From Patiria miniata (lineage: Eukaryota; Echinodermata; Asteroidea; Valvatida; Asterinidae), in assembly GCF_015706575.1 (NCBI RefSeq), contig NW_024037065.1, positions 992,001 through 1,056,000 on the forward strand: a DNA stretch of 64,000 nucleotides. Reading direction: 5' to 3'. The translations under genes and the position numbers were made by a program. Positions 1 to 10,425 of this stretch are shown here, one piece after another. The number at the start of each line of letters is the position of its first letter. Position 1 is the first letter of the stretch. The notes under the pieces were generated by a model. The model was not told where the DNA came from. It ran no database searches and worked only from the letters and a program-made list of their open reading frames with translations.

Positions 1-539
1 AAAAATTCAACTTTATGAAAGGGCAAATGGATTTAAGCATACCCTCACACCTGAAGACAGTAAAGGTTTTTTATATTTATTTATTATTAATATTTTGTTG
101 GAGAAAGGAGCTTGCACTGCAGTTTAACTGCACTATTTCATAAGTGGTGGTGATGGCAATTTCAGGTTTCAAATTTTCGCTTAGTTAAAATTTCACATAC
201 GTACGTGTACACGTACCTGGATGACCTGCACCCGCAGATTTACAAAGCACTACATCGCTTCACAATTTGATGCAAACACAGTCCACTGTGAAGTTCTTTT
301 CCAGTGTGAATGCATCATACATCGTAAATTTTGTTAAATATTTAAGAAAAGTTTTCACAAGTACAATCGACGACTCTTTGTTGACTTTTCGACGACTATT
401 TACTGTTCTTTGAATAAATACATAACATGAAAATACATGAACATGTACATGTAGTCACCTTTTGTCCTTTGAATACACTACGACGTGTCGCACTTACAGC
501 ATATTTTGTGAAATGAATCACAGGATGCGTCATCCTAGG
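1..539. other. AT-rich flank, no gene seen
   Basis: No coding region is convincing here. The stretch is AT-rich, with short GTACATGTAC-type palindromes near 200 and 440. The BEL element inserted at its right edge after CTAGG (535-539). Confidence 0.5.
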
Positions 540-1416
540 TGTGAAGGTCATTGTTCCCTTATACACCCCAGCCACACGATGGCGCCCTTTCCTCCAGTCC
601 CATCACTTGAGGGCGCTGTTCGACTTACACAGGAACAGCAAGATCAAATACCATGCTGCTTGCATTCCCGACACCTTTGTTTTAGTTCAAGCATTTCTAG
701 ATTTTAAGACCTACAGCTGATAGTTTTTACAACCTTTGAGAAGTTAGACCCTCCTGAGATGTATTTTTAAACCTTTTAATTTGACTCCCAAGAACCACAG
801 TAATGTAAGTGATTTTCTAGTGATTTTCTGAACCAAGAAATCTGACTTTCTTTTATTACATATACGTACATGTAATTTTGCCTTAATTCACTCAAGTATT
901 TAGAACTTTTGACTACTCATGGATACTTCAAGTGATATTTTAGACACCTAGAGCCTTTGTTTGATTAATAAGTCATTAGATTTTCTTGTGCCTGAGATAA
1001 TTTTCTTATATTTCTCTACCACATTGATAGGGTTTTTTGATGTTAAGCTATCGCTACATTTAACCTTAGAATGAGAAGTTGCTGAACGTTACTCTGTACA
1101 TGTAGTGGGGATTACAGCCCGTATTCACTATTTGAGTGTTTTTTAGATTGTCTTTCCCAGTTTATCTCTGTTTACTTCATGTAGACCGAACTTTACAGTA
1201 TTTTCCTCGAACCTGTTCATGTTTTGGACTCTTGCCAGATATTTAGTAGTTTTGTATCGTTTTTATCTTGTTAACAGTTCACCGCGCATTTAAGATCAAG
1301 TGGAATCTGAAGCCCTGACCTTCGGCCATTTTGCATTCTTAATCGTGGTTGACACTAGCTGGTGGAGTTTATGTTATCGCCTCCCCGGGGTTACACCTAA
1401 TACCGAAACCAGTACA
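540..1416 (+). repeat. 5' LTR of BEL element
   Basis: 877-bp direct repeat of 7711-8587 at a constant offset of 7,171 bp. It starts TGTGAAGG and ends CCAGTACA. No clear TATA box was picked out. By position it should carry the promoter for the genomic transcript. Confidence 0.95.
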
Positions 1417-1497
1417 GTGAAATTACTGTGAAGAACAAGCTACAAATTACTCCTCAGTAATTCCCGTTCGTCACAAGGCACATTCTCAATCCCCATC

Positions 1498-2490
1498 ATG
1501 GCAGATGCCCTCGAAACTGACCTCGTTTCCCCTGAACCTGAAACCCGACACCAGGACCCACTCATGGAGGACTTACATGTTCATGATCGACCCCAGAGGG
1601 AAAGACACCCTACAGCTAAAGCTCTGTACAATAACATCATCACAACCGAGAAAACCCTGCATCAGAACTGGAGAAAAACCTCACAAAATCTCAAAAGCCT
1701 CAGTGATGCCCCCGAAGAACAAGCCGTCATTCTTCACAACCTTTCCAGTGCACGGTCTGCACTGCAATCGTATACTGAGTTGTGGTCTAAGCTGGATCAA
1801 CTGTATAGAGAGGATCAGACAGGTGAATTCATAGAGGACGCTCTCCGTATGAAAATGACTTTCCTCGAGAATGCCAGCTATGCAAACTGCATTATTTCCC
1901 AGGGAGCCAACAGATTGTACCAAATAGCCCTCGAGACTCAGTCTAGCTTTTCTAGACTTCCTAGTACTTCCGGACGATCACAGAAGTCAACATCTTCATC
2001 GGTCCAGAGTGCAAAGGCACATGCACTTGCAGTCGCTGCAGCGGCTGCCCAAAATGCCACTTTTGAAGAAGTGATTGCCAAACGCACAGCTGACATGAAA
2101 GTTCTGCATATGACCAGCGAAGCTGAAAAGAAGATTGATCAGGCGAGACGAGAAGTTGAACAACAAACAAAATTGGCATCAGCCGAAGCGGACCTGCAAA
2201 TCCTCCGTGCACGTCAAGCTGCAGCCATAGAGAAGGCCAAATCTGACGCTTTCCAGCAAGCTGATCAAGAAGACACAACAGGCGAGTCCATAACGTCCCC
2301 ACATCAGTCCTCCAACGACCACGCCTTGCGGTTTCTGAATCAAACTGACAAAGTAGTTGATGCAACTCTGACTTCCCAGCTTCAAGCCTCAACCCCGTCC
2401 TTTCGGCCATCGGCTGAACAGACAGTTACCCTGTCGTCGACACCCGGTGACGTTTCGCCGACTACACCAATGCCCCCCCCCCCTGCCTGA
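1498..2490 (+). CDS. BEL gag-like N-terminal polyprotein region (ORF1)
   Basis: 330 aa opening 81 bp after the 5' LTR. Residues about 30-150 are helical and charged. Residues about 180-260 form a long Ala/Glu/Lys/Gln-rich predicted coiled coil, and a Ser/Pro/Thr-rich tail ends in a proline run encoded by 11 C (2473-2483). A coiled-coil N-terminus before a DUF1759-like segment is usual in BEL polyproteins, which are normally one frame. Here ORF1 stops at 2488-2490 while pol is open in the next frame and overlaps it. One C fewer in the tract would make the frames continuous, so this is probably the N-terminal part of one Gag-Pol protein. The ATG at 1498 is the first long-frame start after the LTR. 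No separate function is assigned. Confidence 0.85.
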   Translation: MADALETDLVSPEPETRHQDPLMEDLHVHDRPQRERHPTAKALYNNIITTEKTLHQNWRKTSQNLKSLSDAPEEQAVILHNLSSARSALQSYTELWSKLDQLYREDQTGEFIEDALRMKMTFLENASYANCIISQGANRLYQIALETQSSFSRLPSTSGRSQKSTSSSVQSAKAHALAVAAAAAQNATFEEVIAKRTADMKVLHMTSEAEKKIDQARREVEQQTKLASAEADLQILRARQAAAIEKAKSDAFQQADQEDTTGESITSPHQSSNDHALRFLNQTDKVVDATLTSQLQASTPSFRPSAEQTVTLSSTPGDVSPTTPMPPPPA

Positions 2491-5400
2491 AACGCCAATC
2501 GATGGAGAACAACCTCTCCTTAATCTGACTCGAGAGATATCGGACACTCTTGCTCGTCAACGGCAGCCTACCCATGAGCCTGATGTATATGATGGAGATC
2601 CCATTATGTTTCAACCATGGCGCTGCGCCTTCGAGACCATGGTTAACCACGCCCACACACCGGCTACGCAGAAACTTACCTTTCTCGCCAAGTACACCAA
2701 AGGGGAGGTGAGGAAACTGGTAGATAGATTCCGACATCGCTACGTTTCTAGCCCTGAGACAGCCTATCAAGAAGCGTTGAAAGAGCTGAAGGAGCGGTTT
2801 GGCAACAAGACAAATATCACCACTGCAATCATCCGAAAGCTCATCGATTTCCCCAGATTCAAAGCTGAGGAGAACCGCAAGCTCCAAGAACTGGCCGATC
2901 TATGTGTAGACGCTGCTGCCCAAATGAATGACCTGCCTGACCTGAACATTCTCAACTATGCGCACAATCTGCATCCCATACTCGAGAAGTTGCCCACATA
3001 CATCCACAACGCTTGGCGTAAGCGTGCTTCAGAACACAAAACGGCAAAAGGCAACTACCCTCCATTCACCATGTTGGCTGAGTTCTTGAAGCAAAAAGCG
3101 AGGCTACACAACGACCCAGAGCTGTACCCCTCAAGCAAGATTCTCCATCCAACGCCTGAGAAACTGAGAACAGACAGGAGCCGCGGATCCTCTCTTTGTG
3201 TCCTGGCGACGTCCACTCCCACAAAATCTACATCTGCCCCCCTGGTGATGTCCACACCCACAAAATCTGCACCTGCGTCAACAGTTCAAGCCAAAGAGAA
3301 GTGCCAGTTTCACGACATACAAGGCCACCGTCTGTCCGAGTGTATTGCCTTTGGCAGAAAACCTATTCAAGAGAGACGACAGTTCTGCATGGACAGAGGT
3401 CTGTGCTTCAAGTGCGGTTCCAACCACCGAATGAAGGAGTGTGAATCAAAAGTGCAGTGCAGAAAATGCAAAAGCACCGAGCATGCCTCCTTCATGCATA
3501 TCAACCAGAAGCAGAACGAGGGGGAGGTACAGAGCGAGAAGCAACCAGCAAAGAGCCACAAGGATGTAGTTGCTAACACGAAGTGCGCCCGGTTCTTGAC
3601 CTGTTCCTCGGCAAGATCTTGCTCCAAGATTGTTCTCTGCAAGATCTACCACAAGGATCATCCCACAAACTCCATCCTTGGCTATGCAGTGCTAGATGAT
3701 CAGTCCAGTGCCTGTTTGGGAGGCCCAGAAGTATTCGAAGCACTCAACCTTGCAGGCCCCGCTTTTCCGTACGAGATTTCTACCTGCGGAGGGAACAAAA
3801 TCACATCGGAAGGAAGACGAGCGTGTGGCCTGATTGTTGAATCACAAGACGGGAAAACTGAACAGCTACCTACCGTTATCGAGAATGCCTACATTCCTGG
3901 TGACAGGAGCGAGATTCCAAACCCTGACCTCTGTGAAAACTTTCCCCACCTCAGGCCAATTGCTGCAAAGATACCAGAGGTGCGAGACGACATCAACATC
4001 ATCCTTCTCGTTGAAAGAAATTGCCCTGAGCCTCTGAAAGTTCGACAATCGCGTAATGGTCCTAGAGGAACACCATGGGCGCAACGTACTGACCTAGGTT
4101 GGACTGTCTCTGGACAAGTTTGCATGAGTGGTGCCAAAGGGAAAGTACACGCCTCCGTCAAACGCACGATCCTTCAACCACAACCTGATGGATCAGATGT
4201 CTGTGAAAATCACCTCTATGTGAAAGATATGCTCTCATCAGCCCGCAAGAACACAACAACGGACATATACGTGGAAACTCCAGAGGACAACTTGAAGGCC
4301 CTGTCGATCGAAGATCAGCACTTTCTCGACATCCTGACAGAAGGTGCCCACACCAACTCAGATGGAAACCTGGAGTTCCCTCTACCCTTCAAGCAACATC
4401 AGCCAAACCTGCCCAACAACCGTCCTCAGGCCCAAAGCAGACTAGACAACCTCTTGAAGAATCTACGTCGTAAGCCAAAGATGATGTCAGACTACATTGC
4501 CTTTTTTGACAAGATCCTAACCAGAAACCACGCCAGCCGAGTACCTGAGAATGAGCTGTGCCCTCCTCCTCGGACGGTGTGGTACCTTCCACACTTTGCC
4601 GTACATCATCCCAAAAAGCCGGAAATCAGTGCGGAGTTCAAAGGCATCTCCCTCAACAAAGCACTCCTCCAAGGGCCGGACATGATGAACAGTCTGTTGG
4701 GGATTCTCCTTCGATTTAGGCTAGCCGAAGTTGCTGTGATGGGGGATGTGGAACACATGTTCCATAATTTCTACGTCAACACAGAGCATCGTGATTATCT
4801 GCGCTTCTTGTGGTTCGACGACAATGACCCTACTAAACCAACAGTAGAATACAGGATGAACGTCCACCTCTTTGGCAGCATCTCATCCCCTGCTGTAGCA
4901 ACATTCGGTCTTAGAATGGTTGCCGACGAGTGCGAATCTACTCATGGGGCTGACGTGAAGCACTTTATCCACAATGACTTCTACGTCGATGATGGGCTTA
5001 CATCACAACGAGACGCACAGACTGCCACAAACCTGGTCCAACGTTGTAGAGATGCCCTGGCCACCAAGAACTTGCACTTCCATAAAATTGCCTCCAACAG
5101 CAAGGAAGTCATGAACGCTCTTCCCAAGGAAGAGAGATCCAAGAGATTCCAAGTTGACCTGCAAGACAAACCCTTCTCACGGCGGGGAGTCCTTTCGGTG
5201 GCAAGCTCCATCTATGATCCGCTGGGTCTAGCAGCACCAGTCACCATTGAAGGGAAATTCATCCTACGAGAGCTTATGGCGGCCTCAAAAAAGGAGCAAA
5301 ACTCGCCTCAGGATCTTTGGGACCGTCCACTGCCTCAGAGCTGTCTCCCAAGATGGACCCGCTGGCGCAATTCTCTACTCAACCTTCAAGACATCCATGT

Positions 5401-7633
5401 TCCCCGCTGTTATCATCCTACAGACTTCGGCCATGTCAACAGACGAGAAATTCATGTCTTCTCTGATGCTAGTGATCTAGCAATAGCAGCGGTCGCCTAC
5501 TTGAGACTTGTCAACGAAAACAACCAGTCACATGTGTCCTTCCTTCTGGCTAAGGCGAAAGTCACACCTCCCCATGCGGTATCCATACCACGACTGGAGC
5601 TGTGCGGGGCAGCGCTGGCAACTACACTGGTGCAGACTGTTGAGCCAGAGATCAGAGCACGAGCAGCTATCGACAGTACCACCTACTACACCGATAGTAA
5701 GGTAGTCCTTGGCTACATTTCCAACCAATCTAGACGTGTCCATGTGTATGTGGCAAATAGAGTGCACACAATACACAATGTGTCAACACCCAACCAGTGG
5801 CACCACGTGCCAACAGACGAGAATCCTGCGGACCTGGCATCTCGCTCAGTCCCTGCTAACCAACTTAGCACCTCGACTTGGTTTAGAGGACCAGACTTCC
5901 TCTGGCAGCAAGACCCCTCTCCAACGCAGACCGAAGCATCTGCCAGTCATGAAATTCCACTTGCCGATGACGACCCCGAAGTGCGGAGAGAAACGCGCGT
6001 CAACCACACGAACGTCAGTGACCAACCCAAGAGTCCAGTCACCATGGCCCAGGGATCGCAATTGGGATGTAATAGGTTCTCATGCTTTTCTACCTGGGCA
6101 TCTCTCAGACGTGCAGTCACAACCCTCATTGTTGCAGTGAAAACCTTCAAGTCGAAACGGGAAGGGATCAGTGACGACAACCAGCAAGCTGACAAACCCC
6201 ACAGACGAGCATCTGTTGAAGAGTTGCAGAAAGCAGATCGTGTGATCTTCCATGCAGTACAGAAAGAGTACTTTGGAGAGGAACTAGCCAGCCTCATCAC
6301 CAACAGTGATCTGGAGCAAGCTTCGACAAATACCATAAAGCAGAAAAGCCCCATGTACCAGCTAAGCCCCTTCATTGACAACGATGGACTCATCAGAGTC
6401 GGAGGAAGACTGCGAAGAGCCGACCTCGATCTGGGGGGACGTCATCAGGTTATCCTTCCCAAGAACAGCCATGTTTCCAAACTCATTGTGAAACACTTTC
6501 ATCAAGAGGTCAAACACCAAGGAAGGCATTTCACCTTCGCAGCTATTCGAGCTGGAGGCTTCTGGGTCATCGGCGCTCATGATCTTGTCAGAAGTGTCAT
6601 CAACCAGTGCACCATCTGTGCGAAGCTAAGAGGCAAGTTTTTCACTCAAGTCATGGCCGACCTACCTCAAGACCGGCTCCAGCCAACGCCCCCTTTTACC
6701 AATGTTGGAACAGATGTATTCGGACCCTGGACCATTGTGACGAGGAAAACAAGAGGCGGCTCAGCAGATTCCAAACGATGGGCTGTAATCTTTACGTGCC
6801 TCTCCACTAGAGCTGTCCACGTTGAGGTCATTGACTCCATGGACACCTCAGCCTTCATCTGTGCACTTCGAAGATTTGTTGCAGTTCGTGGACCGGTCGC
6901 CAAAATCAGATGCGATAGAGGAACAAACTTCGTAGGCGCCAAGGGCGAGCTGAACCACGAACAAGTTGGGAGGTACTTGACTACCAGGAGTTGCGAGTGG
7001 GTGTTCAACCCCCCACACGCCTCGCACTTTGGAGGAGTTTGGGAGCGGCCAATAGGAATCATCCGACGTGTCCTGGAATCAATGTTTGCCCAACTAGGTA
7101 AGCATCAGCTAACCCATGACGTACTGGTGACTTTTGTGGCGGAAGCATGTGCTATCGTCAACTCGAGACCTATCACTACAGTCTCCTCAGATGCCAACGA
7201 CCCCCGACCACTCACTCCTGCCACGCTCCTCACCCTGAAGACTCAGACACTTCAGGCACCTCCAGGTGACTTCGTCAAAGAAGATCTCTATGGCAGACAA
7301 CATTGGCGTCGTGCCCAGTATCTTGCAGAACAATTTTGGCTTCGATGGCAGAAGGAGTACCTCCAGAGTTTGCAGCCCAGGACAAAGTGGAACAGTACGC
7401 AGCCCAATATCCGCGAAGGAGACGTAGTTCTGGTCCGAGATAAGGAGCTCAGGAGGAACAACTGGCCCCTTGCCAGAGTCACGAAGACGTACCCCAGTGA
7501 TGACGGCAGAGTTCGCAAGGTCGACATCATTGTCTGCTCTGACGGGACGCGCAGAACCTACTTCAGACCTATCTCGGAGCTTGTGCTCCTTGAGAAGGGT
7601 CACGACTCAACACAGTGCTCTACAACCGAGTGA
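2447..7633 (+). CDS. pol: BEL/Pao Gag-Pol polyprotein (protease, RT, RNase H, integrase)
   Basis: 1,728 codons without a stop. In order: DUF1759-like gag segment (about 50-225); Cys/His zinc-knuckle region (about 286-348); retropepsin-like DUF1758 region around Asp-Asp-Gln-Ser-Ser (417-421); reverse transcriptase with first Asp near 767 and FYVDD at 845-849; Pao-type peptidase A17 region; RNase H with FSDAS (Asp1007), Glu1051, YTDSK (Asp1083) and Asp1129; HHCC integrase zinc finger (about 1350-1391); integrase core Asp1423, Asp1490, Glu1533; and a DUF5641-like C-terminus. All expected catalytic acids are present. The listed ATG lies inside the ORF1 overlap and is probably not the true start. 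Translation likely continues from ORF1 by a +1 shift, or the C-run length is an assembly or allelic error. The products would copy genomic RNA into DNA in cytoplasmic particles and integrate it. Confidence 0.93.
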   Translation: MTFRRLHQCPPPLPETPIDGEQPLLNLTREISDTLARQRQPTHEPDVYDGDPIMFQPWRCAFETMVNHAHTPATQKLTFLAKYTKGEVRKLVDRFRHRYVSSPETAYQEALKELKERFGNKTNITTAIIRKLIDFPRFKAEENRKLQELADLCVDAAAQMNDLPDLNILNYAHNLHPILEKLPTYIHNAWRKRASEHKTAKGNYPPFTMLAEFLKQKARLHNDPELYPSSKILHPTPEKLRTDRSRGSSLCVLATSTPTKSTSAPLVMSTPTKSAPASTVQAKEKCQFHDIQGHRLSECIAFGRKPIQERRQFCMDRGLCFKCGSNHRMKECESKVQCRKCKSTEHASFMHINQKQNEGEVQSEKQPAKSHKDVVANTKCARFLTCSSARSCSKIVLCKIYHKDHPTNSILGYAVLDDQSSACLGGPEVFEALNLAGPAFPYEISTCGGNKITSEGRRACGLIVESQDGKTEQLPTVIENAYIPGDRSEIPNPDLCENFPHLRPIAAKIPEVRDDINIILLVERNCPEPLKVRQSRNGPRGTPWAQRTDLGWTVSGQVCMSGAKGKVHASVKRTILQPQPDGSDVCENHLYVKDMLSSARKNTTTDIYVETPEDNLKALSIEDQHFLDILTEGAHTNSDGNLEFPLPFKQHQPNLPNNRPQAQSRLDNLLKNLRRKPKMMSDYIAFFDKILTRNHASRVPENELCPPPRTVWYLPHFAVHHPKKPEISAEFKGISLNKALLQGPDMMNSLLGILLRFRLAEVAVMGDVEHMFHNFYVNTEHRDYLRFLWFDDNDPTKPTVEYRMNVHLFGSISSPAVATFGLRMVADECESTHGADVKHFIHNDFYVDDGLTSQRDAQTATNLVQRCRDALATKNLHFHKIASNSKEVMNALPKEERSKRFQVDLQDKPFSRRGVLSVASSIYDPLGLAAPVTIEGKFILRELMAASKKEQNSPQDLWDRPLPQSCLPRWTRWRNSLLNLQDIHVPRCYHPTDFGHVNRREIHVFSDASDLAIAAVAYLRLVNENNQSHVSFLLAKAKVTPPHAVSIPRLELCGAALATTLVQTVEPEIRARAAIDSTTYYTDSKVVLGYISNQSRRVHVYVANRVHTIHNVSTPNQWHHVPTDENPADLASRSVPANQLSTSTWFRGPDFLWQQDPSPTQTEASASHEIPLADDDPEVRRETRVNHTNVSDQPKSPVTMAQGSQLGCNRFSCFSTWASLRRAVTTLIVAVKTFKSKREGISDDNQQADKPHRRASVEELQKADRVIFHAVQKEYFGEELASLITNSDLEQASTNTIKQKSPMYQLSPFIDNDGLIRVGGRLRRADLDLGGRHQVILPKNSHVSKLIVKHFHQEVKHQGRHFTFAAIRAGGFWVIGAHDLVRSVINQCTICAKLRGKFFTQVMADLPQDRLQPTPPFTNVGTDVFGPWTIVTRKTRGGSADSKRWAVIFTCLSTRAVHVEVIDSMDTSAFICALRRFVAVRGPVAKIRCDRGTNFVGAKGELNHEQVGRYLTTRSCEWVFNPPHASHFGGVWERPIGIIRRVLESMFAQLGKHQLTHDVLVTFVAEACAIVNSRPITTVSSDANDPRPLTPATLLTLKTQTLQAPPGDFVKEDLYGRQHWRRAQYLAEQFWLRWQKEYLQSLQPRTKWNSTQPNIREGDVVLVRDKELRRNNWPLARVTKTYPSDDGRVRKVDIIVCSDGTRRTYFRPISELVLLEKGHDSTQCSTTE
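2471..2490 (+). promoter_or_regulatory. Poly-C tract at the gag/pol frame change
   Basis: ATG is followed by 11 C and then TGCCTGA. ORF1 reads through the C run to TGA, while pol is in the +1 frame across the same run. A one-base slip, either programmed or an extra C, joins them. Confidence 0.6.
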
Positions 7634-7700
7634 GACAGACTGTACACGAACAATTATCCTTGATTACATATTCAGTAAAAGTTTCTCTAGGTTCAATTTT

Positions 7701-7710
7701 AGACGGGGAG
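7701..7710 (+). promoter_or_regulatory. Polypurine tract of BEL element
   Basis: The purine-rich AGACGGGGAG lies directly before the 3' LTR, where plus-strand priming is expected. Confidence 0.7.
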
Positions 7711-8587
7711 TGTGAAGGTCATTGTTCCCTTATACACCCCAGCCACACGATGGCGCCCTTTCCTCCAGTCCCATCACTTGAGGGCGCTGTTCGACTTACA
7801 CAGGAACAGCCAGATCAAATACCATACTGCTTGCATTCCCGACACCTTTGTTTTAGTTCAAGCATTTCTAGATTTTAAGACCTACAGCTGATAGTTTTTA
7901 CAACCTTTGAGAAGTTAGACCCTCCTGAGATGTATTTTTAAGCCTTTTAATTTGACTCCCAAGAACCACAGTAATGTAAGTGATTTTCTAGTGATTTTCT
8001 GAACCAATAAATCTGACTTTCTTTTATTACATATACGTACATGTAATTTTGCCTTAATTCACTCAAGTATTTAGAACTTTTGACTACTCATCGATACTTC
8101 AAGTGATATTTTAGACACCTAGAGCCTTTGTTTGATTAATAAGTCATTAGATTTTCTTGTGCCTGAGATAATTTTCTTATATTTCTCTTCCACATTGATA
8201 GGGTTTTTTGATGTTAAGCTATCGCTACATTTAACCTAAGAATGAGAAGTTGCTGAACGTTACTCTGTACATGTAGTGGGGATTACAGCCCGTATTCACT
8301 ATTTGAGTGTTTTTCAGATTGTCTTTCCCAGTTTATCTCTGTTTACTTCATGTAGACCGAACTTTACAGTATTTTCCTCGAACCTGTTCATGTTTTGGAC
8401 TTTTGCCAGATATTTAGTAGTTTTGTATCGTTTTTATCTTGTTAACAGTTCACCGCGCATTAAAGATCAAGTGGAATCTGAAGCCCTGACCTTCGGCCAT
8501 TTTGCATTCTTAATCGTGGTTGACACTAGCTGGTGGAGTTTATGTTATCGCCTCCCCGGGGATACACCTAATACCGAAACCAGTACA
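7711..8587 (+). repeat. 3' LTR of BEL element
   Basis: Matches 540-1416 throughout with about 11 substitutions, ending CAGTACA. Host-like sequence beginning CTAAGG follows. Confidence 0.95.
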
Positions 8588-8644
8588 CTAAGGATACAAC
8601 GATGCATCGTAGGTTACAATAAGTTTCATGAAATCAGGTACAGA

Positions 8645-9038
8645 TTGTCATCGTCACTACGAACGACACTCTCGCACCCATGTGTGCGCTGTACGCGCGC
8701 GTGTTTACAGAACCGGGATATTTTGGGTTTTACGAACTGATATCTGCCACAGTGCGGCACTTTTAGAGCGCACCCCGTACATTTTTTTTTCAAGAACTGA
8801 CACCCAAGCATGATGCGGCAATATCCGTGTACTTGTGCGATTATACATGTACAAATTTTTCATTAAAAAGCGATTTAATTGGTAAAATTAAGATCAGTGT
8901 CAGTTCGTGAAACCGAAAATGCATGAGTGCGCTCTAAAAGTGTTGCACTGTGGGGGATGTCAGTTTGTGAAACCCAAAATATCCCGAATCTGTAAATACT
9001 CATGTGTGCGCAAGTGTCAGTTTGTGGTGACATTGACA
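8645..9038. repeat. Imperfect inverted repeat (fold-back element)
   Basis: The left arm (about 8645-8805) is the diverged reverse complement of the right arm (about 8885-9038). Matching blocks include CGGGATATTTTGGGTTT (left) against AAACCCAAAATATCCCG (right) and shared CACTTTTAGAGCGCAC. About 80 bp separate the arms. No coding potential and no target duplication were recognised. It starts 57 bp after the BEL 3' LTR. Confidence 0.75.
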
Positions 9039-10421
9039 AGATATATACCATCTGAAATGGCAATAAGGACAAAACAGAAACTGTCCTGATCAAAGATTAC
9101 CTCCAGTTATCTTCTAAATTCCCAAACTATCTCAATTCTCTCAACCGCCCCCCCCCCCGGCAGTAAGATATTTATTATGAAATGTTTACGTCAACTGTTA
9201 TTCAAGCATCTGGGACAGGGAGGCAGCGAACAGACTAGACCTACCACTCCCAATTCAGATCACACTAAAAATATTTGTACATGTACTCCACACCATGGAC
9301 TATTTAGAAAGGTTCAGAGTGGGAGTTGGGCTGTTTGAATGAACATGGCCATGTCATGGCAAGGTCAGGAACTGATACGGAGTTCAATCGCAATGGGTGG
9401 GTAGTACAGATCAGATGCGGAGGAATCCAAAGCTCGTCCATTATACCCGGCCATGCATGTCGTTGACATCTTCAATCCAGAAATAGGAAGAAACTCTTCA
9501 AAACCTGAAAGCACAACAAGAATATAACAAATGGAACAAAGTCAAAGGGATACTTTGAGATGCATGGTGGCAGCAAATACACCAGTCCTTTTCTGGTGTT
9601 GACGTCAATTTGAACGTGTGCACATTAGATTAAATGTGACGTAAAAAAAAAATGAACAGAACAGGTAAAAGGAAGCGTCTCAAAAGTCTCTTATGAAAAT
9701 TATTGCCAGGTTATTTTCAAGATTGTTGTCTGTGCCTTTGCTGGGATTTTTCTTGCATTGTATTGAGTGTTAAAAACTATAGAAGATAAGAAAGTTTCAT
9801 ATTTTATCTTTTTCTATAGCCACAGACATACATGTACAATGTACATGTAAACATGTACTTGTACATGATGTATGTACATGCATGTACATATCAAGATGCT
9901 CACCGATGAAAATTGTCAAATTTTCTGAAGGTATCCTTCGTCAGGGCAGGGTACGTCATCTGCGTGTCATGGTGGAATGCCGTACACTCCGCATAGGAAA
10001 AACTGTAGGCAAACCTCCTCCACAGCGTCCGAGAGATAACCAATAGGTCTAGATGGCAAATTAAAGTACACATTCAAGTTCATGTACAGTTACGTGACGT
10101 TTGTGTTTGTACACAACAAGAACAGGAGCATGCATTACATGGGTTTCGAGTAAACTCCGTACCCAACAACCACAAGACTGTTACCGACTCGGTCCCTAAC
10201 AGACGGGTCTGACCGTCTGAGACAGCATGGCCAACTCAGTTCCACTTCCAGGTCAACTTGGTCCCAGGTACAAATGTATAAAAGTCGGTCAAATGTCAAC
10301 TAAGGGGGTAAGTCTCAAGTCATTTTAGTCCCAGGTCAAATTTGAAATTAATGGAAAAAATACTCTACAAAAAAAAGTACAATTATATGACTGAGTGAGG
10401 GCAAAAAAGAAATAGCCTAAT
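9039..10421. other. No gene seen; poly-C and GTACATGT palindromes
   Basis: Contains a short C run near 9150 and a cluster of alternating GTACATG/CATGTAC palindromes at 9830-9890. No open frame resembles a known protein. Confidence 0.5.
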
Positions 10422-10425
10422 GTAT

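Larger units (their letters stand above)
540..8587 (+). mobile_element. BEL/Pao LTR retrotransposon, nearly intact
   Basis: Two 877-bp direct repeats (540-1416, 7711-8587) begin TGTG and end TACA and flank gag-like and pol reading frames. Counting by eye, the LTRs differ at about 11 sites with no indels (about 98.7% identity), so the insertion is young. The flanking pentamers are CTAGG (535-539) and CTAAG (8588-8592), a near-match to the 5-bp duplication typical of BEL. No TGG-starting primer-binding site is evident directly after the 5' LTR. The pol domain order (protease, RT, RNase H, integrase, DUF5641-like tail) and a Pao-type peptidase region identify the BEL/Pao group. Only the one-base frame change at 2473-2483 interrupts coding. 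Confidence 0.95.

Noticed and set aside
7615..7878. Small ORFs in the LTRs (462-707, 7615-7878)
   Set aside because: They are the same LTR sequence read twice. No conserved protein features beyond LTR identity.
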